From NCBI GenBank assembly GCA_009859145.1, contig VRVR01000055.1:1-64000 (forward strand): DNA of 64,000 bases, given 5' to 3'. Source of the DNA: Andalucia godoyi. Lineage: Eukaryota; Discoba; Jakobea; Jakobida; Andaluciidae. The notes under the pieces are model-generated. The model made no database searches, was not told the origin of the DNA, and saw nothing but the letters and a program-made list of their open reading frames with translations. Below are positions 50,014 to 59,202 of this stretch, piece after piece (the stretch's first letter is position 1; the number at the start of each line of letters is the position of its first letter). The position numbers and the translations under genes are program-made.

Positions 50014-52050
50014 TTAGGTCTGTCCAAAACGACACTTGGAGACTGCGACGTAGCCAAGTATCCGGTAGAACACCAACATCCCGAGAAGGACCATGCAGTC
50101 CCCGGTGATCGACATGACAGAGTATCCCAGCGTATCGAGTGCTTGCTGCCCGGTCGCGATGCATGGGCCGTCCGAACAAGTGAAGGTGGTTCCCTGGAAT
50201 TCGTTGAGCGACAGGGCTTCTTGGGCGTACAAGAAGAAGGAAGTGTACTTGAACGGATAGAACCACCAGCCAATCTGGTCGGACTGCGTCACAAAACCAC
50301 CCACGGAAAGGAAGATTGTGATCACGATACTGGCAAGCACATTTCCGACGTCCACGGTCTTGGAGATCGCGGCAAGTGTCAGCGAAAGCGCCGAGTTCAC
50401 CTGTTCAAACAGCAGCAAAATGCCAAAATACAAGAAAAACTTGCCAGCGTCATGGGAGTCGTATCCAATCATAAAGTAGGAAATGACCGAGTACAGAAAA
50501 ACGTAGAATGCTTCAAACGGAAGCGTCGCTCCCACATATGCAGCATAGTAAGAGAGCGAAGAGTACATCGAGTCCTCGCGCTCCTTCCAGAACACGGCAC
50601 GCTCTGCAGGAAACGATGCAATGATGGAGAGCGACGGAACAAAAGCAAATGTACACAGCGACATGAAAAACGAAGCCACTCGCTTGTATATGGAAGCTTG
50701 GTTGTCTCCAATCTGCAGATACAGCAATCCGACGAACACAGACATGAACAAGTATGCCACAACTTGCGTAGAAAGCAGGATCGGGTCGCGCGTATAGTTT
50801 CGCAGCGTTCGTTTGAACAGGACTGCGAACTGAACCGGTAGCGGGGCAGTGCTGCTTCGAGGTTGCTCCTGGAGAGTGGCTGGGACGCCAGACGGTGCTG
50901 CAGACGTGGGAGATGCAGGGCTGGCCATCGGCTGTGCTCCCATGCACTTCTTGAGAGACATGGAGAAGATCGAATTACCGGACTGCTTCAGCCCGTTTCC
51001 GTGCTCGACCATGAACCCCGTAGGATTCTCCAACGCTGCATCAATGACGCCTTGGCTTTCCCGAGGTGCGGCATTCCAGAATTCCTGCATGATGGCAACG
51101 TACTTTGCATCTGCCACAGACTGCCGCTGTAGCGCCTCTTCGTCCATTTTTGTCTCTTTAGCTGTTAGGCTACCGTCGCCATTCTCATGCACATGCCAAT
51201 GTTCGTGCTCGTGCTCGTGCTCATGCAAAGAATACACACTCATTGGAGACGTGATGCTGAGCATGTAGTCCGCAGGATTTGTCAGCGGCGGGACAGGACG
51301 CCCAATGCTTTCAAAGTGCGGGATCGCTCCATCCACAGTTCCATAGTACGCCATCTGACCCTTCGCCATCAGGATGATCTTGTCGAAAAGCTTCAGAAGC
51401 TCAAACGAAGGCTGATGAACAGTGCAGATACAAGTGCATCCCTTCGTGTCCGCAAGCGTCCGCAACAGCTGGATGACCTTGAGTGCCGAAAACGAATCGA
51501 GACCCGATGTGATTTCGTCCAGCAACAGCACATCAGCGCCTTTAATGAGTGCGATTCCGATACTCAGTCTGCGTCTCTGGCCGCCCGAGAGCCCCCGGAT
51601 CATCGGCCCACCGGCCTTCACCTCTGCACACGAAGAGAGCCCCAGGTCTCTCAGCACCGACGACACGCGCTCCGAGATCTCCGGCTCCTTGAAATTCGAC
51701 AGCTTTGCTGCGTATTCCAGCGTCTCGCGTGTCGACGCAGTTGCCAAAAGCACGTCTTGCTGCTGGATGTACCCGACTCGGGAAGACGGAACCAGGTACT
51801 TTACTTGGCCTGTAACCTGGCCGGTTCGCAGTCTACCTGACAGCGAATCCAGCAATGTGGACTTTCCGGCGCCAGACGAACCCAGGATGCATGCTACTTC
51901 CCCTTTGCACAAAGCCCCGGACACATTCTGCAGAATTCGAGTTTCCTTCACTTGGAACGATACGTTGTTCCACACCAGAACCGGCTGGCGCGCTGCAGCT
52001 AGCTCTGTGCGAGAAGCCACATCCACCCCGGATTCAGAAACCACAGACAT
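50014..52050 (-). CDS. ABCG (White-type) half-transporter with His-rich linker
   Basis: An ATP-driven exporter half that must dimerise. ATG 52050, 678 residues, nucleotide-binding domain first as in ABCG proteins. Walker A is GSSGAGKST (57-65), signature LSGGQRRR (154-161), Walker B VLLLDE (174-179), followed by the ABCG hallmark TSGLDS and the switch His in TVHQPS. The membrane domain (about 410-675) has six helices, including QVVAYLFMSVFVGLLYL and VLASIVITIFLSVGGF, with a Cys-containing external loop (FTCSDGPCIATG). The linker contains seven alternating His residues (276-288), a probable metal-binding motif not usual in this family. Lipid, sterol or metabolite export is typical; the substrate is not predictable. 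Confidence 0.93.
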   Translation of the reverse strand: MSVVSESGVDVASRTELAAARQPVLVWNNVSFQVKETRILQNVSGALCKGEVACILGSSGAGKSTLLDSLSGRLRTGQVTGQVKYLVPSSRVGYIQQQDVLLATASTRETLEYAAKLSNFKEPEISERVSSVLRDLGLSSCAEVKAGGPMIRGLSGGQRRRLSIGIALIKGADVLLLDEITSGLDSFSALKVIQLLRTLADTKGCTCICTVHQPSFELLKLFDKIILMAKGQMAYYGTVDGAIPHFESIGRPVPPLTNPADYMLSITSPMSVYSLHEHEHEHEHWHVHENGDGSLTAKETKMDEEALQRQSVADAKYVAIMQEFWNAAPRESQGVIDAALENPTGFMVEHGNGLKQSGNSIFSMSLKKCMGAQPMASPASPTSAAPSGVPATLQEQPRSSTAPLPVQFAVLFKRTLRNYTRDPILLSTQVVAYLFMSVFVGLLYLQIGDNQASIYKRVASFFMSLCTFAFVPSLSIIASFPAERAVFWKEREDSMYSSLSYYAAYVGATLPFEAFYVFLYSVISYFMIGYDSHDAGKFFLYFGILLLFEQVNSALSLTLAAISKTVDVGNVLASIVITIFLSVGGFVTQSDQIGWWFYPFKYTSFFLYAQEALSLNEFQGTTFTCSDGPCIATGQQALDTLGYSVMSITGDCMVLLGMLVFYRILGYVAVSKCRFGQT

Positions 52051-52570
52051 TTACGCCCGCCGCACCACTCTTCGCGATTTGCCTCCAAAAAAATCTTTTC
52101 TTTCTACGCGGCTATCTAGATGTATCCGCGATCATGTGTGCATTAAAAATGTGAAGCGGAGGTTTTCGAATGTTCCAACAACGCGGTATCTGATAGCGAG
52201 TGTCGACAACGGACGACAGCAAGGAGCTCCAATAGAAAAGTTTTTTTCGTTAATTGTCACTCCTGCAAGCTCCCCTCCGTTCCGTTGTGCTGAGACCGAG
52301 CAAACCACGAAGGTATGATCCTAAATGCGATCTTCATGATCAGAAATCGAGCTGGTTCCGCATTTCACACATATACACTTAGTGACCTTCGGACCTTGCG
52401 AATCCTTGGGAATTTTGTTCAAGAGCATTGCGATTCTTGATGTCCAGGAAGGATTATGACATCTCCGTTGGCTAAGCCATGAAAATACCAGCAGAGAAAG
52501 ACACATTCCGTACAGGAAGAGAGGAAACTGGAAATGACAGTGCTATTGGCGCGAAAGTACGGTACTTTTA
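52051..52570. other. upstream region of the ABCG gene
   Basis: About 0.5 kb between the ABCG start codon and the Crinkler-like kinase remnant. No independent coding signal is seen; an open plus-strand frame here is the antisense continuation from the ABCG gene. Confidence 0.5.
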
Positions 52571-52574
52571 AACG

Positions 52575-53650
52575 GTAATGTACTGTAGTATCCGGCATCG
52601 AGCGATATGTTGCATCGGACCGCACCCTTATCGCGCCCCATGGACAATTGGACAATTTGGACATCCATACAGAGACTTTGGAGTTTGGACTTCGCCGTGC
52701 AGCGCTTGTTGTTGCAAAAGCTATTCCCACCGAACAAGCTCTCAGAAATGAAGGCGGAACAAGCAGCTCTTGAGCGATTGGCCCCGATTCAGTGGGGTAA
52801 GTTTTCTCAATGGGTTCCAGCACTGATTCACCATGCGCAGGACGGCTACGGTGTGCTGTGTACATCTCCGATTGGGCAACCCCTGCCGCTGGCTAGTGCA
52901 TTTAAGAAGGGTACAGAGCGACTTCGATGTTGTCAGGAACTCATCGTTCAACTTTGCAGCATCATCATTGTTGCACACACTCGCAGTGTTTGGCACATGG
53001 ATCTATGTCTTCAAAATGTCGTCTTACTATCACCTGGTAGTGTCGACCAATTCAAATTTCCCGTATGTCTCGTAGACTAGGGTGGTTCTTCATTTCACGA
53101 CAAGGAGAATGCGGGATTCCAGTATCACCTTGCGTTCTCCCCATCTTGGCTACAAAGGTATGATCGCGAAAAGAAGAAGTTGAAGGACAATGTCGGATTG
53201 TGTGCTTCTTTGCAGCAAATGGTGTTAACTGCGTTCTTCATTGCCTTTGGGGTTTATTTTTCGTGGCTACCGCCGAAAATTTGCACGCTTCATTACGAAG
53301 ACGACAAGATTGGAAAGTCGCGCCATACATCTCTTTCAAATGTCGATCAATTGCCCACAGAGCGTACGAAGCTGATCGATAAGTTGCTGGATGAAAATTT
53401 CACTGCAACTCATTGCATTGGTTCCATTGCTCAAATGTTGACGGATCGCAAACCCCTTCTGGACATGTTTCGGGCGCTCCGCGAGGACTGTCCGTGGCTA
53501 TTCGTTTTGAATGCTGTTCATCCTCGCGTCAATCAGCGGCTGTTGGTTGAACGCATTGTTCGCGCTTGTCATGTCCATCATGACGTTACTGCTGATTACA
53601 GTCTAGTTGATGGAGTAGACATACCATCGTCTGAAGATGGCCGACAATAA
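52575..53650 (+). pseudogene. kinase-half fragment of a Crinkler-like gene
   Basis: Homology to the family starts in one frame at about 52575 (LDNLDIHTETLEFGLRRAALVVAKAI) and shifts near 52735 to LSEMKAEQAALERL. It then runs through WVPALI, TSPIGQPLPLAS and WHMDLCLQNVVLL to CLVD, where the Trp codon of DWG is TAG (53078-53080). The same frame then continues to 53650 (YHLAFSPSWLQ, FFIAFGVYFSWLPP). The coiled-coil and nuclease-like regions are missing. It is clearly more diverged than the other copies, so it left the family early. A frameshift, a stop and missing domains make it non-functional. Confidence 0.85.
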
Positions 53651-53810
53651 CATGGTCAGCTAGTCGTGGTGTGACCCTGGAATTCTGAGAGTTGGCTTTG
53701 TGGACGGTTGATTCCATTCATTGACGGCCATCTTTGTTTGAATCATTTCATCCTGCACAGGCAAACTTTGGCAACAGTGTATCCAATTAAGTCCGTGGCA
53801 TCCTTTCCCT

Positions 53811-54395
53811 TCAAGCAGAATGCAAGAGCAAAATTTGGAAAGGGATTTGGGTGTTGCCATGTTGAGACAGGAATTGAGAAATGAGTAGCCGAAATTGTTC
53901 TTGAAGTAGCGGCTCGGAAGATGCATCCGACGGTAGCTTCCCCACCGTTTTGTTCCACAAAACCTGAAAGGCATCCCAATTTGGAGGCACGGAAAGAGAA
54001 GGAAACATGTCTTCAAACGAAACTTCGTCTCGGTAAAGATAGTCCATGAATCCTCTCGACGACGTCTGCGCATCCAACAAATCGTGGGACAGGTTGGAAA
54101 GGAACTTCTGGATTTCAATCTTTTTCAGCCCGTCATTCGACTTCCTTAGTGCCTCATTCGACTTCTTTATTGCCTCATTCGCTTTCTCTATTGCTTCTCG
54201 TGCAATCTCAGTGGCTTGGCGCAGTTGCTCCAGAGTGAGCTTGGTCGAGCTATTCTTGTCTTCCTGTTGGTGCTCGGCGTCATTTTCCCGTCGCAGCTGT
54301 TCCCGATCGGACTAAATCAATTCAATTTCCCTTTTTAACTGCTCCACCTGCAGCTGCAGCTTCTGAGTCTCAATATTTGGATCGGAAGAATTCAT
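53811..54395 (-). pseudogene. N-terminal-half fragment of a Crinkler-like gene
   Basis: ATG 54395 (MNSSDPNIETQ) starts a coiled-coil head like the other members but meets a TAG at 54312-54314. The frame then continues through NEAIKKSNEALRKSN, IQKFLSNLSHDLLDAQTSSRG and FEDMFPSLSVPPNWDAFQVLWNKTVGKLP to LISQFLSQHGN, and loses the family match just before the nuclease catalytic Asp. The kinase half is missing here, but a family kinase half lies just to the left in the opposite orientation (52575-53650). Divergent from the intact gene at 54719. Confidence 0.85.
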
Positions 54396-54718
54396 CAGTC
54401 AGCAAAAAAATCAAAGAGAACAGAAATTCAAAGAATTGTGAAAGAAAAGAAAAAGGAGAGAAGAAAAAAATCCAACACAGAAAAATACTGCACAAATGCT
54501 GGTGTTCTTCGAATCGCGCGTGAAGGGTGAGACCGGTTTCACCACTACGAGTCGGTATATTTCGGTATTCATATCATTTGAGCAGTCAGAAAAACCCCGC
54601 GTTTGTCACATTTTTTCCCGTTTATATTCGACTTCTCCTCCTCCTCGTCTTCTTCTCTTTTTCTTTCTTTCTATGTGTATTCACATTCTTTATTTTCATT
54701 TCATTTTTGTATTGACCG
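54396..54718. promoter_or_regulatory. divergent promoter, second Crinkler-like pair
   Basis: The right part (about 54570-54718) matches the promoter/leader of the gene at 43468 (read on the minus strand at 45532-45700), including TTTGAGCAGTCAGAAAAACC and TATGTGTATTCACATTCTTT. The left part, leading to the pseudogene, is A-rich and not obviously related. Confidence 0.68.
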
Positions 54719-56608
54719 ATGAGTTCGTCCGATTCAGATGACAAGATTCAGGAGCTGCTGAAGCAATTCGAGCAGTTGAAGCAGGCAAAGGAGGCTGCTG
54801 AAGCAGCGTTTGAACGTGAAAGACAGGAGAAGGAAAAGGAACGCCAGGAGAAAGAAGAGGCACAATCCGCTCTTAGACGAGGAAGACGACGGAATGAGAT
54901 TTTGGAACAGGAACTGCAGAAATCAAGAATCGAAACGTTCCTTACCGGACTCTCACGGGATTTATTGGCCGTTGGGTCGTCGTCGCGCAGTCGTGGAACG
55001 AAATTGTATACTTCGAACGTCTCTCTCCAGCATCTCTTTGCTGACTTTCCTCCTCCTCTGCATTGGGATGACTTCCAAGCTATGTGGAACGAAACGATTG
55101 GCAGTTTACCTCTGGACTGTACGGAGCCACCACTTCAAGAGCAGTTCCGACTGTTTGTCACCCGATTCCTTTCCACCCACGGCGACGTGCACATGGTGGA
55201 CTTCTCCAGAAGTGGCCTGTATGGACTGATTCAGAAAGTGGATTTGCTCTTCTGCCGCGGCCGCACTGCCAAGCGTCTGCCCACATATTTTGAATCCTGT
55301 CTTGTTGGAGAACTCAAAGCATCAGATTCCGCTGAGCATCCGGATGCAAAGTTGAAAGAGGCTGTTTTACAAGTGTATCAGCGCTTCGCGCACATGGTGG
55401 AGGAGTGCGGGATACGCCGACGTTCGTACTGGGGGTTCGCTTGCAACCGAACGTCGATCGTGTTCTTGCATCTGCGCATTCTGCAGACTCGCAAGGGGTG
55501 GGACTATGATCTGTTACGGACAAAACCAGTCGCTCTGGATACGGAAGCCTTGCATGCCTTGTGTGCCTTGTTGTCGTGTGACTCTCATGCGTTGTGCGCA
55601 TGGGACGGCGCATCGCCACCTGTCATTTCCCCAGTATCTTCTGGCATTGTTTCTTCCTTGCGGATTGCAGGACAAGTGCATTTGACAGGAATGCTGCAAC
55701 GCGGACCAGCACACGGAGTTGGAGAGCCAGATGCAGTCGAGGTTGCGACTGGAATGGTAGACGGATCGACGTCCGTAGTTGTGAAGTGCTTTCCGAGATC
55801 AAGACTCGCCGAAATGGAGACCGAACGAAGTGTGCTGCTCGAGATTTGCGGAATCGACTGGGGTAGTCACAAGCACTGGGTACCGTCTCTTCTCCTTTCT
55901 GATCAGTCTGATCGTGGGGGTATTTTGTGCACCACTCCTGTTGGAAATCCGTTACCACTTGCCTCGTGCTTTCCCGAGCATATGGTTCTTCTGTATTGCA
56001 CCGAACTTCTTTTTCAACTGACATCCATCGTGTTGAAATGCCATCGGAAATGCGTTTACCACATGGACATTTGTCCTCAAAATATTGTGCTTCTGAGCGA
56101 ACCCGTGGTCCAATTTCAGTTTCCCGTTTGTTTGATCGATTGGGGAGGCGCCTCTTTCTTGCAGAAACGAAACGACGAGTTTCATTACCACACTGCATTT
56201 TCTCCGGACTGGCTGCACGAAGTGCGTTCACTGGCAGATCTGTCCAATGGCGAGCGACTGCAGGTCTGCTTGCAGCAAGTCGTCCTGACCTCCATGTATC
56301 TCGTGTTTGGCGACATTCTCTCGTGGCTACCGCCGGTGGCCATTGTCCTCTCCGAGAACCAGCAACAGGATTCACACGTTCGCGTACGAACGAAAATGGA
56401 TTTATTTCGGATTCGAGGAGAACTTATCGGCAATTTGCTCGATGCGTCGCTTCAAGCACCAGTGTTGGCAGACCGTGGGCCTCTACGTTTGTTTTTCCAG
56501 CAATTGAAGGCCGCGGTTCCGAAGCTTTTTGATTTAGGAGAGCGAAACAGCGCGGATGACGCGCTCATTACTCGTATGCAAGAATTTTGCCTTTCTATCC
56601 GTGAGTGA
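54719..56608 (+). CDS. Crinkler-like coiled-coil / nuclease-fold / kinase-fold protein 3
   Basis: ATG 54719, 629 residues. The first about 29 residues (MSSSDSDDKIQELLKQFEQL and onward) and the promoter are nearly identical to copy 1, while the body is closest to the broken copy at 61517-62859 (QVYQRFAHMVEECGIRRRSYWGF, LRILQTRKGWDYD). Nuclease-like motifs are VDLLFC (D175) and GELKAS (E198, K200). Kinase-like motifs are VKCF (K356), YHMDICPQN (H448, D450, N455) and LIDWGG (D474). The coiled coil covers residues 1-70. No signal peptide. Complete frame with all motif residues present. Its mosaic make-up indicates recombination between family members. Confidence 0.8.
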   Translation: MSSSDSDDKIQELLKQFEQLKQAKEAAEAAFERERQEKEKERQEKEEAQSALRRGRRRNEILEQELQKSRIETFLTGLSRDLLAVGSSSRSRGTKLYTSNVSLQHLFADFPPPLHWDDFQAMWNETIGSLPLDCTEPPLQEQFRLFVTRFLSTHGDVHMVDFSRSGLYGLIQKVDLLFCRGRTAKRLPTYFESCLVGELKASDSAEHPDAKLKEAVLQVYQRFAHMVEECGIRRRSYWGFACNRTSIVFLHLRILQTRKGWDYDLLRTKPVALDTEALHALCALLSCDSHALCAWDGASPPVISPVSSGIVSSLRIAGQVHLTGMLQRGPAHGVGEPDAVEVATGMVDGSTSVVVKCFPRSRLAEMETERSVLLEICGIDWGSHKHWVPSLLLSDQSDRGGILCTTPVGNPLPLASCFPEHMVLLYCTELLFQLTSIVLKCHRKCVYHMDICPQNIVLLSEPVVQFQFPVCLIDWGGASFLQKRNDEFHYHTAFSPDWLHEVRSLADLSNGERLQVCLQQVVLTSMYLVFGDILSWLPPVAIVLSENQQQDSHVRVRTKMDLFRIRGELIGNLLDASLQAPVLADRGPLRLFFQQLKAAVPKLFDLGERNSADDALITRMQEFCLSIRE

Positions 56609-56878
56609 AACACTTCCCAACTGCAACGGGGTGGCGACATCTGTCCCAAGAAACTTTCTACTTGGTTTCAAAATCAAAGTGGACCCAAATACCCTTGCAA
56701 AATGGAATTCTTGCAAAGTAAAATGGGTCTCTTCCAATCCGTAAAGTTTAGGTGTGCTCCTTATTTTTGTTTCAGTGAACTGATGGTGCAAGTGGAGAAT
56801 GCGGTCATTCAAGGGCGTTTCCGCCTCCCCCGTGCCCACGGAGCTACTGTGAACTAGGTTGACGGCTTACGCTTTCTT

Positions 56879-58108
56879 TTACTCGTTTTCATCCGTTCCA
56901 ACATCCTCTTCAGCATCATTAATGGCGGTATTACCTCTGATTCGATCTGACGGGCCCGGTCTCGTGTCGTGGAGCGATGCAATAGGAAGCTGCTCCTCTC
57001 CTTCATCATGAACAGCGTCAGACACAACTTCGTCTGCTTCTACTCCCGCTTCCACACCCTCTGTCAAGACCCCGGACCGATGCTCAAGACCCCATTCTTT
57101 GAATTGCGAGATTGCAGCTTTTTCTTCGTCGTCGCCTGCGTGAACTTGGTCGAGAAGTCGCCGTGACGATATTGGCTGTCGAGACAAACATTCCTCAAAA
57201 AAAGACAATGCACGACCCCATGCCGCCTGCACTTGGTCGGTAGTGATCTTGAAGAAAGACTCGCATATAAGATAGACAATGTTTTCCTTGGAATGTGGGA
57301 TGATGGTCGTCAGCAGTCTGGAAAAGTGGTATTTCCAGATGCTGAAGACTTCCTCGCAAGGATCCAAGAAGGGTGAGTACGGAGGCAAGTGACTCAGCTC
57401 CACCTCTTGCGGAATCACAGACTGCACAACATGCGATTTGCGAATTGAACAGCTGTCCAGAATAATCAGCTGCCGAGTTCCATCTTTCCGAGGAAATGCA
57501 TTCTTGCTGGAAAGTTCCTCGAACATATTCTGAAGGAAACCCGCATACGTCTTTCCATTCACATTTCCGGCAAAGCACTCAAAATACACGATCCTTGTCC
57601 GATTCATTGCGGCAATTGTGGTAATGACAGGAAGGAAAACCTTTCCAGCTGGGATAACCGGTCTGCAGCCTTGGAGGCTGATGCCCTTGCGCGGTAGCGC
57701 ATCGTAACTGAAATGTGTTTCGTGTATGAAGATCGCTTCGTTATAATCCCGACTTTTCTCGGCTGACATTAAAGCAGCGTACTCGAATCGTGCCTCGATG
57801 TTCTTCTCCGAGTTCCGGCTCCCGGGAACCGGATAAAAGTCTGCGGTCCGCAATCCGAGGTAGTCATGCACCCACTGCTCCAGAGTTTGTGCGCTCGAGA
57901 CCGGGTCAAGTCGTAGGAGTTCGGGAAACTGCTTTTGCATCATAGTCACCAAGTCGACATATGAAAGTGTGTTGTCCATTGCTATCTGACGAGAAGCCCA
58001 AAGAAGATGATCATCGGAAAACATTCGAGTCCGGCGGGACTTTGGGTTTGTAGAACCGTGCCCGGCTGGTTCAAGCGGATTTTCTCCCCGTTGCTGTCGC
58101 TTCCGCAT
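56879..58108 (-). CDS. Tc1/IS630-type transposase, first catalytic Asp lost
   Basis: A DDE/DDD transposase relative, 409 residues from ATG 58108. Core motifs are FIHETHFSYDALPRKGISLQGCRP, IILDSCSIRKS (D218) and LPPYSPFLDPCEEVFSIWK (E252/E253). The first acidic residue, Asp in the family and in the decayed copy at 19079-20964 (FADES), is His129 here (codon 57722-57724, CAC for GAC). The enzyme should therefore be inactive. Family homology (NANIKELASVLQYKESTLRSNDYAMRK) continues about 50 codons upstream of the ATG without any ATG, so the helix-turn-helix is cut or begins in an unseen exon. The acidic C-terminal tail (residues 330-409) is unusual. It may be a dying element or a domesticated DNA-binding protein. 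Confidence 0.85.
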   Translation of the reverse strand: MRKRQQRGENPLEPAGHGSTNPKSRRTRMFSDDHLLWASRQIAMDNTLSYVDLVTMMQKQFPELLRLDPVSSAQTLEQWVHDYLGLRTADFYPVPGSRNSEKNIEARFEYAALMSAEKSRDYNEAIFIHETHFSYDALPRKGISLQGCRPVIPAGKVFLPVITTIAAMNRTRIVYFECFAGNVNGKTYAGFLQNMFEELSSKNAFPRKDGTRQLIILDSCSIRKSHVVQSVIPQEVELSHLPPYSPFLDPCEEVFSIWKYHFSRLLTTIIPHSKENIVYLICESFFKITTDQVQAAWGRALSFFEECLSRQPISSRRLLDQVHAGDDEEKAAISQFKEWGLEHRSGVLTEGVEAGVEADEVVSDAVHDEGEEQLPIASLHDTRPGPSDRIRGNTAINDAEEDVGTDENE

Positions 58109-59202
58109 TGCGTAGTCGTTGCTCCGAAGGGTTGATTCCTTGTACTGCAGGACACTTGCAAGCTCTTTGATATTGGCGTTTCCGAGGATCAGATTAGTAG
58201 CTGCACTCTGAAGATTTGAACTTCCGAGTTCCGACTTTCGAGCCTTTTTGCTTTTCAGAAGAAAGAAGGAATTCTAAAAATAGCTCTTCCTCAAAATTGA
58301 ATTCAGAAATTCCTGTCATTTCCAGTCTTTGAGGGTTCCTTTTGTTTCCCGCCATCCGTTTTCATTCTCTTTCTGTTCTTTTGGCTGGATTCCTTCATTG
58401 ATTCTGCTGTTGCTTGCTTTCTTCATCTCTGATTGATTTTCGTGGCCTGATGGTGGTGCACGTTGTGAAAGCTGCCATTCCAGGGCGGCTGCGCAACCCC
58501 GATCTGCACCACATCATTCTGGACTGGGTGCACCTCTAATCGCCGGCGCGTGGGCCGCGATGAGCATGCGTCAGTGCTGGCTCAGGCGGCCGCAGTGCTT
58601 GTGCAGGAGTCTACCGGGTATTCCTAGTGCAAGCGAGTGTCCAGTCCCGCGTAGGCACACACTCACTGTTTGTGAAGGCTGCGGAGGTTGAGGACGGAAA
58701 ATGTCTGCTAAGGGGACATTTCGTGAGCGTTTCCCAGATTCTTTGCTTTTATAAAAATGGGGGGTGCGCCCTAAACAGCACCAGCAGAATCGTAGTCGCC
58801 CTTCGATGTTGAGCGTGATGCACAACCCGATCCATCAGGGGGAAATACGAGTAAAAGACAAAAGCAGAACGATGGAAAGGGAAAAAGTGACGGGGGAAAA
58901 TTGAGAAAGAAGCAAAACAAACAAATCTTAACTGTTGTGGGCCTCAAGAACAACGTCTCGCTGACATCAAAAGTGGCTCAGGAATTCAAGTTTGCTGATA
59001 CGAAACTTTAAAATAGAAGCGCAAACTTCCCCAGAGTCTCCTTCCAATTCTGCGAGGCCGAAGAGTCGAGGATGTTTTGCCCTCGATTCATCGTATCGTT
59101 TCATTTTTTAGATTTTGACGACCTGGAAGTGCTTGTTGGGAAACCAGATCTTGCAATCTGAATTACGTACTTCTACCGAGAAGATTTGAATATCACAAAA
59201 GA
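58109..59202. other. 1.1-kb region, no gene recognised
   Basis: 58109-58275 is in-frame 5' homology to the transposase. Around 58440-58800 the GC content rises and short frames appear (MVVHVVKAAIPGRLRNPDLHH on plus at 58450), but none is supported. The remainder is the upstream region of the ABCG gene at 59203. Confidence 0.45.

Noticed and set aside
51422-52318. 298-codon plus-strand frame opposite the ABCG gene
   Set aside because: It is antisense to the conserved nucleotide-binding domain, starts without homology and shows no motifs.
55623-56375. 250-codon minus-strand frame
   Set aside because: Antisense shadow of the intact Crinkler-like gene at 54719.
58440-58825. GC-richer patch with short frames on both strands
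   Set aside because: No motif, no consistent frame, no ATG-led protein with homology in the window.
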